Shown: positions 23,722 to 32,184, counted from the first letter of the stretch. The stretch: DNA of 37,081 bases from CAZOWL01 sp964583605 (GCA_964583605.1 CAZOWL010000039.1:1-37081), one strand, 5' to 3'. Program-made: numbers and translations. The notes: a model not told the origin generated them from the letters alone.

Positions 23722-26700
23722 ATGGCAAACGACCAACCCTGGAAGGCCAAGGGCATGACCAAGGACGAATGGCTGGCCGAGGAGGTGGCCAAGGCGGTCG
23801 GCGCGGGCAAGCCGTGGAAGTGCGAGACCGTCGATTTCTCAGACCCCGACCGGCCACCGACCTGCATCGAGGTCGATTTCCCCATCATCCCCATCAACCA
23901 GATCGCGGCCATCGAGGGCAACGCGGGCAAGCCCATCTACCAGATGTCCAAGTGGTGGGCCAGGCGGCGCAGCAGCGTGTTCCGCGCCATGCTGCTGGCC
24001 TCTGCCATCAAGGCGCCGGACGACCCCGCCGAGGCCGCCAAGCTGGTCTGGGACGTCTACTACGGCAACCACCAGAAACGGGGCGCCTTCAAGCACCTGA
24101 AGGTGGCGGACATCTTCATGGGCGGTGGCACCACCATCGTCGAGGGCTCGCGCCTGGGCATGCAGATGTTCGGCAACGACCTGAACCCGGTGGCCTGGTT
24201 CATCGTCAAGCAGGTCACCGGCTGCGGTCATCGCACGCCCATCATGACCAGCCCGGTGATGGCGATCAAGACCCTGACCGTGAAGAGCTGGCCGCGCACC
24301 TGCAAGCACTGTGGTTGCGGCTACAACATCGAAGAGCGTGACGCCCGCATGGCGCCGAGGGTGTCGTTGGTGGTCGCCGAGACCGAGCGGCCCTTCGCCG
24401 TTGCCCGGCTGAATGCCTACAACGGCGAGCCGGAGAGCGCCGGCTGCCCCTGCTGCGGCAAGACCGAGACCTTCGGCAAGCTGGGCAAGGGCAAGCGTAA
24501 GAAGGTGGATCTGTCACTGCTGGTGCATCCGCAGTGGCTGCAAGGCGAGGCATCCCATGATGAGCAAGGGCGACCCTATGGCGGCAGCGCGGATGATCCG
24601 GTGGAGGCGACGGTTCGGTGGAATCAGGCAAGGGCCGCGAAGTGCAAGTTGATCGAGGTACGGGGCAAGCTGCCGGAGGAGATCACCTGTCCGGAGACGG
24701 GCGTGACGATCCAAACCGGCAAGGAAGGCGGTACAACCCCGAGATCGGGGATATTTGTTTGTAATGAATGCGGAACAAGCCAAAGGTATGTTGAAGCGGT
24801 GCAGCAGACGCAAAAAACGGCACCGGTGATGAGTTACGCGGTTCAGGGATACTGCCCTGATTGTGACTCAAATAGCGAAGCGTATTCTGGTAGGTTCTTC
24901 GATATTTGTCATGCCGCAGACCATATCAATGCTGCGGATATGGAGTGGGAAAGGCGAAGCCGAAGTGATCTGGAGCCGTATTGGCCAAAGAGCGAGATTC
25001 CCTTCGGTCACATGACACATCAACGTCAACCTCTGCCGCAACACGGTTATACGCACTGGTGGAAGATGTTCAACGCCAGGCAGCTACTTGTGCATGCCCT
25101 CTTGCTCCGAGAAATCTCAAACTGCGAAAAAAGCGAAGAAACCACGTTTTTTGTGCTGGGCGCATTTCAGCAGTACCTGCGAAACCAGAACTCTTTTTGC
25201 TTTTGGGATATCAGCCGTGACTGCATGGCTCCATTATTGAGTAACGCTAATTTCCATCCCAAGAACAACTTCGTTGAAAATTGTGTTTATCCCATGCTTG
25301 GGCGAGGCAACTGGCAAAGCCAATATGGGAGCGTGTCCTCGGCTATCGAATGGATGAATGCTCCATGGGAGCTGGTGGAAAATGACAGACTTTCTGCGCG
25401 ATCACCGTTGTTGTCTGGTTACTTATCTGGAACGAGTGAAAAGGTTAAATGCGATGATCCTGTAGTCGGGGGAGAAATCTTTTCCGGCTCCTCGACAGAA
25501 CTGAGTACGCTCGGAACGGGCACCTACGACCTCGTCGTGACCGACCCCCCGTTTGGTGGCCTGTTACATTACTCAGAACTATCCGATTTCTTTTATGTGT
25601 GGCTCCGGCTGGTTCTCATGGAGAGGTATCCAGCGGAGTTTGCCGGGGAATACACGCCAAAGACCCTGGAGGCGGTAGCCAACAGGGCGCGGCAACCGGG
25701 TCGGGATGAAGATAAGGGCATCGATAATGCTGATGCCTTCTATCAGCGACTACTCACCGAATGCTGGAGGGAAGCTTTTCGAGTGCTTAAGCCCGCTGGG
25801 CTCTTGAGTTTTACCTTCCACCACAGCGAAGACGCACCCTGGGTCTCGGTGCTCGAATCATTGTTCGATGCTGGGTTCTTTCTCGAAGCCACCTATCCAA
25901 TCCGCAGCGACGAAACCAAGGGAACCGGCCAATTTGGTTCAAAGCAGATCGAATACGACATCATCCACGTCTGCCGCAAACGCATCGACGAGCCCAAGCC
26001 CATCTCCTGGGCCAAGCTCCGCCGCCAGGTGCTGCGTGATGTCCGCGACCTGCAAGACCTGCTCGAACATCACCAGCAGGAAGGTCTGCCCGAGGCTGAC
26101 CTGCAGGTGATCCGGCGTGGCAAGGCGCTGGAATATTTCTCCCGCCACTACGGCAAGGTCTACAAGGACGAGGACACGCCTATGACGGTGCTGGAGGCGC
26201 TGCTGGGCATCAACCAGTTGCTCGACGAGGAGGCCGGTGGCGTCAAGGAGGCGCCGCCCCACAACGCCGAGCCCTTCACCCGGATGCTGCTGCGCCTGTT
26301 CGACGGTGTCCGCGAGCTGCCCCGCGACCAGATTCAGAAGTTCCTGCGCGGCACCGGCAGCGCGCCCTCTGACTTCGCCGACCGCGGGTGGGTGTATGAG
26401 GAAAAGAAGGTCTTCTATCTGATCCCACCGCTGGACCTGGCGCGGAGCTGGGTCGGCAAGCACCGCCGGGGCATGCAGAGCGATTACGACCAGGCCATGT
26501 TCCTGATCGGCGCCTGCTTCGAGGGCAGCGGCATCAACGCCAGCGAGACCCTGAACAACGAGCACTTCAAGCCCCATCCGGCCCTCGGCGCCATCCTGAA
26601 CTGGTTCAGGACCCACGGCGCGGATTCGGCGGTCCGCAATGCCGCGATCATGGCCTCAACGCTCTACCACACCTGGGAGTCCAGGAATCAGGCGAAGGTC

Positions 26701-26739
26701 CGGCAGCTTTCGCTCTTCGACGCGCTGGGTGAGGAGTAG
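23722..26739 (+). CDS. DUF1156-type DNA methyltransferase
   Basis: The 1005-residue product is a predicted adenine-N6 or cytosine-N4 DNA methylase of the DUF1156 group, enzymes found in defence islands. The N-terminal signature QMSKWWARRRSS lies at 74-85, the SAM-binding motif FMGGGTT at 132-138 and the catalytic DPPF at 608-611. Cysteine pairs C194/C197, C242/C245, FVCNEC and GYCPDC suggest zinc ribbons between them. Motif order is I, then a long insert, then DPPF, as in alpha-class enzymes. Bases about 24745-25500 are much poorer in GC than both ends. It starts at ATG 23722 after TAAGGAAAACCTGAG. It probably marks self DNA. No separate nuclease with a recognised fold accompanies it, except the PIN protein and helicase. 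Confidence 0.92.
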   Translation: MANDQPWKAKGMTKDEWLAEEVAKAVGAGKPWKCETVDFSDPDRPPTCIEVDFPIIPINQIAAIEGNAGKPIYQMSKWWARRRSSVFRAMLLASAIKAPDDPAEAAKLVWDVYYGNHQKRGAFKHLKVADIFMGGGTTIVEGSRLGMQMFGNDLNPVAWFIVKQVTGCGHRTPIMTSPVMAIKTLTVKSWPRTCKHCGCGYNIEERDARMAPRVSLVVAETERPFAVARLNAYNGEPESAGCPCCGKTETFGKLGKGKRKKVDLSLLVHPQWLQGEASHDEQGRPYGGSADDPVEATVRWNQARAAKCKLIEVRGKLPEEITCPETGVTIQTGKEGGTTPRSGIFVCNECGTSQRYVEAVQQTQKTAPVMSYAVQGYCPDCDSNSEAYSGRFFDICHAADHINAADMEWERRSRSDLEPYWPKSEIPFGHMTHQRQPLPQHGYTHWWKMFNARQLLVHALLLREISNCEKSEETTFFVLGAFQQYLRNQNSFCFWDISRDCMAPLLSNANFHPKNNFVENCVYPMLGRGNWQSQYGSVSSAIEWMNAPWELVENDRLSARSPLLSGYLSGTSEKVKCDDPVVGGEIFSGSSTELSTLGTGTYDLVVTDPPFGGLLHYSELSDFFYVWLRLVLMERYPAEFAGEYTPKTLEAVANRARQPGRDEDKGIDNADAFYQRLLTECWREAFRVLKPAGLLSFTFHHSEDAPWVSVLESLFDAGFFLEATYPIRSDETKGTGQFGSKQIEYDIIHVCRKRIDEPKPISWAKLRRQVLRDVRDLQDLLEHHQQEGLPEADLQVIRRGKALEYFSRHYGKVYKDEDTPMTVLEALLGINQLLDEEAGGVKEAPPHNAEPFTRMLLRLFDGVRELPRDQIQKFLRGTGSAPSDFADRGWVYEEKKVFYLIPPLDLARSWVGKHRRGMQSDYDQAMFLIGACFEGSGINASETLNNEHFKPHPALGAILNWFRTHGADSAVRNAAIMASTLYHTWESRNQAKVRQLSLFDALGEE

Positions 26740-26744
26740 GGCTC

Positions 26745-27269
26745 ATGGTCAAAACCCGCGTCAACCAAGGCTGGCCCCGTCGCGGTTTCGCGTTGTTGTG
26801 GGATGCGGAGGTCTTGGCGAGCCTGGTCGCTCCCGAAGATGTCGTCTCGCTCCGGCAGTTCTTCGCCAGGGTCGATGGCTGGTCCGGCGAGGACCTGACC
26901 GCCGCCAATGGCAGTGCCCTGGTCGTGGCGGGTGTCGAGGGGTGTCTGGACGTGCTGTCCGGCGATGATGCCGCCCGCTGGATCGAGACCGACCTGAAGG
27001 AGGCCGTGCTGTCGTTCCAGGATTTCTCGCAGGGTGATGGCGGCCTGATCCTGTGGATGCCCAGCGGCCGCAATCGAATCAGCATGAACGGCGCCAGCGA
27101 GGCCTATTTCTGGAAGCACCGGGATTCCGGTAAGGAGGGCTTGCCCATCGGCCGCCTGCTGTTCTCGGGAGCGGAGAACGAGGTCGAGCGCCTGCTGAAC
27201 ACCGACGACCCCCACGCCGACTACGACGGCAAACACTGGGTGGGGCTGCATCACCCGCGGATCAGTTGA
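26745..27269 (+). CDS. Unknown protein after the methylase
   Basis: The 174-residue product is not recognised. It starts MVKTRVNQGWPRRGFALLWDAEVLASLVAPED, is acidic, and has a central strand-rich part (SALVVAGVEGCLDVL, GGLILWMPSGRNRISMN) and an aromatic segment EAYFWKHRDSG. No membrane segment or catalytic motif is visible. ATG 26745 lies five bases after the methylase stop with GAGGAG in the preceding gene, so the two are cotranscribed and probably cofunctional. It does not look to me like DUF3780, a family I remember near DUF499 and DUF1156 genes. Confidence 0.8.
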   Translation: MVKTRVNQGWPRRGFALLWDAEVLASLVAPEDVVSLRQFFARVDGWSGEDLTAANGSALVVAGVEGCLDVLSGDDAARWIETDLKEAVLSFQDFSQGDGGLILWMPSGRNRISMNGASEAYFWKHRDSGKEGLPIGRLLFSGAENEVERLLNTDDPHADYDGKHWVGLHHPRIS

Positions 27270-27279
27270 TGGGCGAAGA

Positions 27280-27738
27280 ATGAGAATCTACGCGGACACC
27301 TCGATTTTCGGCGGGCTCTTCGACAAGGAGTTCAAACAGGCCACGGGCCAGTTCCTGGCGGAGATCGATGCCGGGCGCCATATCCTGGTGACATCTGCCG
27401 TCGTCGCGGCGGAAATCGAGCCGGCGCCTGATGCGGTACGCATGCTCTTTGCCCGCTACGAAGCCATGGCCGAGATCATCCCGGTCACAGAGGCCGCGCT
27501 TACTCTTCAACAAGCCTATATCCAAGCTGGAGTTGTGACGGCGAAATCGCTCGACGATGCGCTGCATGTGGCGCTGGCAACGGTTTCAGCGTGCAACCTG
27601 ATCGTCAGTTGGAATTTCAAGCACATCGTTCACTTCGACAAGATTCCCAAGTACAACGCCGTCAATACCCTGAACGGGTATGGATTCATCGGCATATTCT
27701 CTCCATTGGAGGTGATCGATTATGGAAACGAAGCCTGA
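27280..27738 (+). CDS. PIN-domain ribonuclease, VapC-like
   Basis: The 152-residue product is a PIN domain, a small Mg-dependent RNase fold used by VapC toxins. It begins MRIYADTSIFGGLFDKE, with the first acidic residue D6, continues to a glutamate in SAVVAAEIE, then to the DDALHVALAT pair and a final acidic region after IVSWNFKHIVH. The start ATG 27280 is ten bases after the previous stop and has only a weak GGGCGAAG upstream. Its end overlaps the next tiny gene by 17 bases, an arrangement typical of toxin-antitoxin pairs, here with the toxin first. It could instead act as an effector nuclease of the surrounding operon. Confidence 0.88.
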   Translation: MRIYADTSIFGGLFDKEFKQATGQFLAEIDAGRHILVTSAVVAAEIEPAPDAVRMLFARYEAMAEIIPVTEAALTLQQAYIQAGVVTAKSLDDALHVALATVSACNLIVSWNFKHIVHFDKIPKYNAVNTLNGYGFIGIFSPLEVIDYGNEA

Positions 27739-27895
27739 ACCGCGTTGTGTCGAGATCAAGCGGCGTGGCGCCGAGCACGTCGCCCGGCAGATTGCCGGGA
27801 TGTCACTGGCAGAGCAACTGGCGTACTGGAAGACACGCACCGAGGCCATGCAGAGACGCCAGGACGAGTCCAGGATCCAGGCCGAACAGCACTGA
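27722..27895 (+). CDS. Small partner of PIN toxin, probable antitoxin
   Basis: This 57-residue frame begins ATG 27722 inside the PIN gene with GGAGGTGATCG upstream and ends with TGA 27893-27895. The product METKPEPRCVEIKRRGAEHV continues into two amphipathic helices (AGMSLAEQLAYWKTRTEAM and RRQDESRIQAEQ), charged throughout and without a DNA-binding motif. Small helical proteins like this often follow PIN genes and neutralise them by masking the active site. The 17-base overlap and strong ribosome binding site make it a credible gene. The helicase start GTG follows its stop directly. Confidence 0.75.
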   Translation: METKPEPRCVEIKRRGAEHVARQIAGMSLAEQLAYWKTRTEAMQRRQDESRIQAEQH

Positions 27896-30679
27896 GTGGC
27901 GGAGCGGACCGCCGCGGTGGCGCAAGATGCTTTCCAGCCCGGTCAACGGGTACTCCACCCCGAATTCGGCGAGGGCGTGGTCGTGCGCCTCGGCGCGAAC
28001 GGCTATGTGCAGGCCTTCTTTCCGAGCGGTGAGCGGCAGGTCTTCGGGGCGACGCTCCGGCCCGCGACCACTCGCGCCGAGCAGATCATCGCAAACGTCC
28101 AGAGCGGCGCGGATCGGCTGCGCGCCGCCTGGCTGCACGTCGAAGCGCACGCACTGCCGTTGATGGAGAACGCGGCGGCGCTGACATCGGCGCGGATCGA
28201 TCTGTTGCCCCATCAGGTGGTGCTGACCCACCAAGTGGCGACAGCACTGCCACGGCGTTTCCTGGTGGCCGATGAGGTAGGGCTCGGCAAGACGATTGAG
28301 ACGGCGCTGATCCTGCGCGAGCTGGCGAGCCGCGGCGAATTGACACGCGCCTTGATGGTGGTGCCCGCGGGGCTGGTGAACAACTGGCATCGCGAGCTGA
28401 ACGAGGTCTTCAACCTCAACTTCGAGGTCTTCGGCGCGGAAGGCGATGTGACCGACCGCAAGAGCAACGCCTTCGCCAAGCACGACCGCCTGATCGCCAG
28501 CGTCGATACCCTGAAGCGGCGGGCGCGGATCACCCGCTTGAAGGAAGCGCCGCCCTGGGATTTGGTGGTGTTCGACGAGGCCCACCACCTCTCCGCCTAC
28601 AGGAACGGCCGCAAGATTCGCAAGACCGAGAACTACAAGCTGGGTGAGGCGCTGCGCGATCATGCCCGCGACCTGCTCCTGCTGTCGGCGACCCCGCACC
28701 AGGGCGACCATTTCCGGTTCTGGATGCTGATTCAGCTCCTCAATCCCACCCTGTTCAAGAGCCCCGAGGAGATGGTCGAGGAGCGCCACCGCCTGAACGA
28801 GGTGGTCTACCGGCGCACCAAGGCGGACGCCTGCACCCCGGATGGCTCGCCGCTCTTCACCCGGCGCTGGGTGCATACCGAGTCCTTCACCATGGGCTCG
28901 GCGGAGACGGCGTTTTACGCCAAGCTGCGGGAATACCTGCTGGACGGGTTTGACCTGGCGAAGAAGCAGGGCAACCAGGGCCGTGCGCTGGGCTTCGTAA
29001 TGACGATCTTCCAGAAGATCGCCGCCTCCAGCTTTGCCGCCGTGCGCAGCACCCTGCGGCGCCGTCAGTTGGCGTTGACCATCCATGAGGCGATCCTCAA
29101 GGACCAGGCCCTCGACATCGATGGTCACCAGGCATTGATGGCCGAGGCCCGGCGCCTGATTCACCGGGAAACCGGATTGCCCGACGATGCGGTGGGCCGT
29201 GGCGAGGTGGACCGCATCCTGGCCGATCTCAAGCTCCGCCTGATCCGCAAGCTGGATGAAGACAACCTGGCCGCGGTCGCGTCGTCGGAATCCGCCGAGG
29301 TGATCACGGCTGAGGGCGAGGAGGCCGCGGCGACGGCGGTCGAGCTGTCGCTGCCGGAGGAGCGGCTGCGGATCGCGGACCTGCTGGCGGTCTTCCCGCA
29401 AGACCGGGAGACCAAGGCCGAGAAGCTGCTGCGCGGCCTGGGGGCGTTGTGGAACCAGAACCCCAAAGAAAAGGTGGTGATCTTTGCGACCTATCTGGCG
29501 ACTGTCGAGTTGCTGGCGCGGGAGATCGAAGCCGCCTACCCCGGACAGGGTGTCGTTGTTCTGAAAGGTGGCGACCATGGTACGAAGGTCGCGGCCGAGA
29601 AGCGGTTTCGCCGGTCCGACGGTCCCCGTGTCCTCATCTGCACGGCGGCCGGACGCGAGGGGATCAACCTGCAGTTCAGCCGCATCCTGTTCAACTTCGA
29701 CCTGCCCTGGAATCCGATGGACGTGGAGCAGCGGATCGGCCGCATCCACCGATATGGGCAGAAGGACACCGCGCAGGTCTACAACCTGGTGCTGTCCGAC
29801 ACCATCGAAGGCCGCATCTTCCTGCTGCTGAACGACAAGCTCAACGAGATCGCCCGCACCCTAGGCAAGGTGGACGAGCATGGCAATGTGACCGAAGACC
29901 TGCGCGGGCAGATCCTCGGCCAGTTGAACGACCGCCTGAGCTACGACCAGCTCTACCGCGAGGCGCTCTCCGATCCGGAGCTGAAACGCACCCGTGAAGA
30001 GCTGGAGGCCGCCATGTCCAACGCCAGGGAGGCCCGCAAGGTGGTGTTCGAGCTGTTCCAGGACCTGGACCGCTTCAGCCTGGACGATTACAAGCCGCTG
30101 TCCGACATTGCCGAGAGCCAATCCCGCATCGTCGCGTTTTTGCGTGCCGCCGCCGAACACAATGGCGGCCGCTACCGCCAACTCGACGAGCTGCGCCTCG
30201 AGCTAACCACGGATTCCAACGCAACGCCGACCGTCTGTACGCTGGACCGCGATCTCGCCCAGGAAGACGAGACCGTGGCATTGATCGGCATCGACCATCC
30301 GATCACCGAACGCTTGGCGGCCCAGTGGCGGGCCGCGGCGCCTTCCCGGTTGGGGGCTACAGCCGTCGTCGGTCTCGACAGGCCCGTGGCACTCAGTATT
30401 TGGCTAGTACATTCATTCGGCAGCAAGCAGAACACTGGGGCGCATCTGATCCCCATCGCGGTGGACCAGGAAGGCAAGCGAGTGCCGAGTATCGAGAAGC
30501 AGTACCTGGATTGCTTCAAGGCACCGGCGGGACGAACGCAGTTCGAGCCATCGGAGCGAGCCGCGTTGCTGCATGAGCATATCGAGCCAACGCTGCACCG
30601 CGAGTTGGGTTACCGCAGCATCGCGAGCCCGGAGAAGGGATATTCCAACCAATTGTTGGCCTGGATTGAGGTCGAGTAG
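27896..30679 (+). CDS. SNF2-family helicase/ATPase, DrmD-like
   Basis: The 927-residue product is a SWI2/SNF2 ATPase like HepA/RapA or DISARM DrmD. Motif I is ADEVGLGKT at 125-133, motif II DEAH at 227-230, motif III LSATPHQGD from about 263, and motif VI QRIGRIHRYGQ from 612. A helical insertion (about 300-490) separates the two RecA lobes. Residues 13-55 (FQPGQRVLHPEFGEGVVVRL) form a small SH3-like module like the tail of UvrD/PcrA. The C-terminal 250 residues are helical and unrecognised. Start is GTG 27896, immediately after the preceding TGA, with no clear Shine-Dalgarno, so coupling is likely. It probably translocates on foreign DNA. Confidence 0.92.
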   Translation: MAERTAAVAQDAFQPGQRVLHPEFGEGVVVRLGANGYVQAFFPSGERQVFGATLRPATTRAEQIIANVQSGADRLRAAWLHVEAHALPLMENAAALTSARIDLLPHQVVLTHQVATALPRRFLVADEVGLGKTIETALILRELASRGELTRALMVVPAGLVNNWHRELNEVFNLNFEVFGAEGDVTDRKSNAFAKHDRLIASVDTLKRRARITRLKEAPPWDLVVFDEAHHLSAYRNGRKIRKTENYKLGEALRDHARDLLLLSATPHQGDHFRFWMLIQLLNPTLFKSPEEMVEERHRLNEVVYRRTKADACTPDGSPLFTRRWVHTESFTMGSAETAFYAKLREYLLDGFDLAKKQGNQGRALGFVMTIFQKIAASSFAAVRSTLRRRQLALTIHEAILKDQALDIDGHQALMAEARRLIHRETGLPDDAVGRGEVDRILADLKLRLIRKLDEDNLAAVASSESAEVITAEGEEAAATAVELSLPEERLRIADLLAVFPQDRETKAEKLLRGLGALWNQNPKEKVVIFATYLATVELLAREIEAAYPGQGVVVLKGGDHGTKVAAEKRFRRSDGPRVLICTAAGREGINLQFSRILFNFDLPWNPMDVEQRIGRIHRYGQKDTAQVYNLVLSDTIEGRIFLLLNDKLNEIARTLGKVDEHGNVTEDLRGQILGQLNDRLSYDQLYREALSDPELKRTREELEAAMSNAREARKVVFELFQDLDRFSLDDYKPLSDIAESQSRIVAFLRAAAEHNGGRYRQLDELRLELTTDSNATPTVCTLDRDLAQEDETVALIGIDHPITERLAAQWRAAAPSRLGATAVVGLDRPVALSIWLVHSFGSKQNTGAHLIPIAVDQEGKRVPSIEKQYLDCFKAPAGRTQFEPSERAALLHEHIEPTLHRELGYRSIASPEKGYSNQLLAWIEVE

Positions 30680-31111
30680 AGAGGGCGTCCGATCATTGCG
30701 CTGTGATGGTGCACGTGTTAAGACCTATCCCAGCCCGCCCAGCGGGCCTTGCTCATAACTCCGGCCGCCGAGCGGGCGGCCTGCCGAGAGCCTGAGGTAA
30801 GTCGCTGTTCTGGAAAAGGAGTAGTGCAGATATCCTATCATGGAGGTGGGCCTTGGCCGGAATTATGAACAAGGCCGCCCAGCGGGTCGCTGCGCGCGGG
30901 ACTCCAGCCGCTGCGCGTCTCCCCCCCATGCCGGCGCACCGCTTCCCGTCCACCCCGAGGGGCTCCCTAAAGAGCAAGCAAAAGGGGGATGTCGCGCAAG
31001 CTCAAAATCGTCGAAAAATATATTCAAAACAGGTTTTTAAGAGAATGACTCGGCTCCAGGAGGGTATAATCTGCCTAATGATTTCGGCGAAAAACGAGGC
31101 GAGCTTGGGCC
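30680..31111. other. Gene-free segment with repeats
   Basis: This 432-base stretch has no credible gene. It holds the inverted repeat described separately, two 12-base CCGCCCAGCGGG copies (30735-30746 and 30875-30886), a doubled CGCTGCGCG, and a perfect -10-like TATAAT at 31065-31070 without a good -35. That hexamer could serve the gene starting at 31112. Confidence 0.55.
30745..30876. repeat. 22-bp inverted repeat around an 88-base loop
   Basis: Arms at 30745-30766 and 30855-30876 are inverted copies matching at 20 of 22 positions. Both mismatches are C-A on the plus strand, which become G-U on a minus-strand transcript, so that RNA could pair along the whole 22 bases. Twelve-base direct copies of CCGCCCAGCGGG overlap or abut the outer ends. 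It could be a small non-autonomous insertion or a structured RNA. Confidence 0.65.
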
Positions 31112-31729
31112 ATGGGCGGAATGGGGTCGGGAAGCTGGTTTCGATGGGGTAAGAAAACCACCACGGAAGAGGTTCACCGCGTAGATATCCGCTACCTGCA
31201 CAAACAAGGACTGTTGCGCTGTCCGGGGTCCACGGGCAGTCTGTCGTGGTCCCGCGGTGGGGAGCAAACCGGATCGGTTCGTTACCGGATCGAACAGGAT
31301 CGGCTGGTGCTCATGTATCGCTACCGATTGCACGGTGAGGATTGGCGAGACGTGGAGGAGCAAGTCTGGTTCGACCGAACCCCCTGCAACTATGGCGGTG
31401 AAAGATTGTGGTTTCTGTGCCCCCCTTGCGGCAAGCGGGTCGCGGTGCTCTACGGTGCTGGTGCTCGATTCCTGTGCCGTCACTGCTACAGGCTTCCCTA
31501 CGGCAGCCAGAACGAAACCTACATGGACCGGATGATGCGCAAGGCGCGCAAGATTCGAACGCGTCTGGGGGCGTCGGAGAGCCTCATGGAGCCGATCCGG
31601 GAGAAGCCGCGGGGGATGCACTGGAAGACTTTCGAGCGCCTCGTGAGAGCCGAGGATGAGGCCAACCATGCGTCTACGCTGGCCATGGCGAAGCACATGC
31701 GCTGGTTCGAGGGAGGAGGGTGGTTGTAA
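31112..31729 (+). CDS. Zinc-binding unknown protein
   Basis: The 205-residue product belongs to a type I recall only as a conserved unknown on mobile elements. It starts MGGMGSGSWFRWGKKTTTEEVHRVDIRYLHKQG, followed by a beta-rich part (GSVRYRIEQDRLVLMYRYRL), then a zinc site C103, C106, C122, C125 (CPPCGKR and CRHCYRLPY). A basic helical tail ends FERLVRAEDEANHAS. The start ATG 31112 is the family-like one; 31121 is an alternative. A TATAAT lies about 42 bases upstream. A 14-base perfect palindrome follows its stop. Confidence 0.8.
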   Translation: MGGMGSGSWFRWGKKTTTEEVHRVDIRYLHKQGLLRCPGSTGSLSWSRGGEQTGSVRYRIEQDRLVLMYRYRLHGEDWRDVEEQVWFDRTPCNYGGERLWFLCPPCGKRVAVLYGAGARFLCRHCYRLPYGSQNETYMDRMMRKARKIRTRLGASESLMEPIREKPRGMHWKTFERLVRAEDEANHASTLAMAKHMRWFEGGGWL

Positions 31730-31734
31730 CCGGG

Positions 31735-31748
31735 TCCTTCCGGAAGGA
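31735..31748. repeat. 14-bp perfect palindrome
   Basis: TCCTTCCGGAAGGA is fully self-complementary and lies six bases after the stop of the zinc-binding gene. It could be an operator for the small HTH gene that starts 77 bases later, or an mRNA hairpin. There is no T run for a terminator. Confidence 0.5.
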
Positions 31749-31824
31749 GAACACCGCGGGTGGTTCGAGCCCCGGTGTCTGGCTAGCTTTCAGATTTTCC
31801 TGGCCTTTTCGGACTTGAGGATTC

Positions 31825-32184
31825 ATGACCATGAGCGGGGAAGTCATTGGGATCGACGGCCTCACCGACCAGCAGCGCGAAGGCGCACGACTGGCGGCGA
31901 CCGGGTGGCGCGGAGTGGACATCGCCGAGCATCTCGGGGTGGCACAGGAGACGGTTTCCCGGTGGCGCAAGAAACCCGAGTACGTCGCAGCCATCAAGGC
32001 GATCTTGAGCGAGGCGCGTTTGGGGGTGGCGGGCCGCATGGCCGATCTGACGGACAAGGCGCTCGACGTGATCGAAGACACGCTGGATGACAAGTACGAC
32101 CGGCGGGTCAAGCTTCGAGCCGCCATCGCGCTGTTGCAGCTATCCGGCGTCGGAAGGGCGACATCCAGCCGCTCGGGTCAGTAG
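31825..32184 (+). CDS. Small HTH protein, terminase small subunit-like
   Basis: The 119-residue product has an N-terminal helix-turn-helix: LTDQQREGARLAATGWRGVDIAEHLGVAQETVSRWRKKPEY, the pattern of phage terminase small subunits and related HTH_23 proteins. Helices follow (VAAIKAILSEARLGVAGRMADL, KLRAAIALLQLSG), as in the oligomerisation part of those proteins. It starts at ATG 31825 with TTGAGG about eight bases upstream; a second ATG lies two codons in. As the last gene before attR it may be a satellite-type packaging factor or simply a regulator. No large terminase or capsid gene is present. Confidence 0.75.
   Translation: MTMSGEVIGIDGLTDQQREGARLAATGWRGVDIAEHLGVAQETVSRWRKKPEYVAAIKAILSEARLGVAGRMADLTDKALDVIEDTLDDKYDRRVKLRAAIALLQLSGVGRATSSRSGQ

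Noticed and set aside
27803..29749. 648-residue open frame opposite the helicase
   Set aside because: It is antisense to clear SNF2 motifs and has no recognisable domain; long antisense frames are expected in GC-rich genes.
17881..30679. Complete BREX or DISARM system
   Set aside because: Only ATPase, PglZ-like, methylase and helicase functions are present; the other core genes of either system are not seen on either strand.
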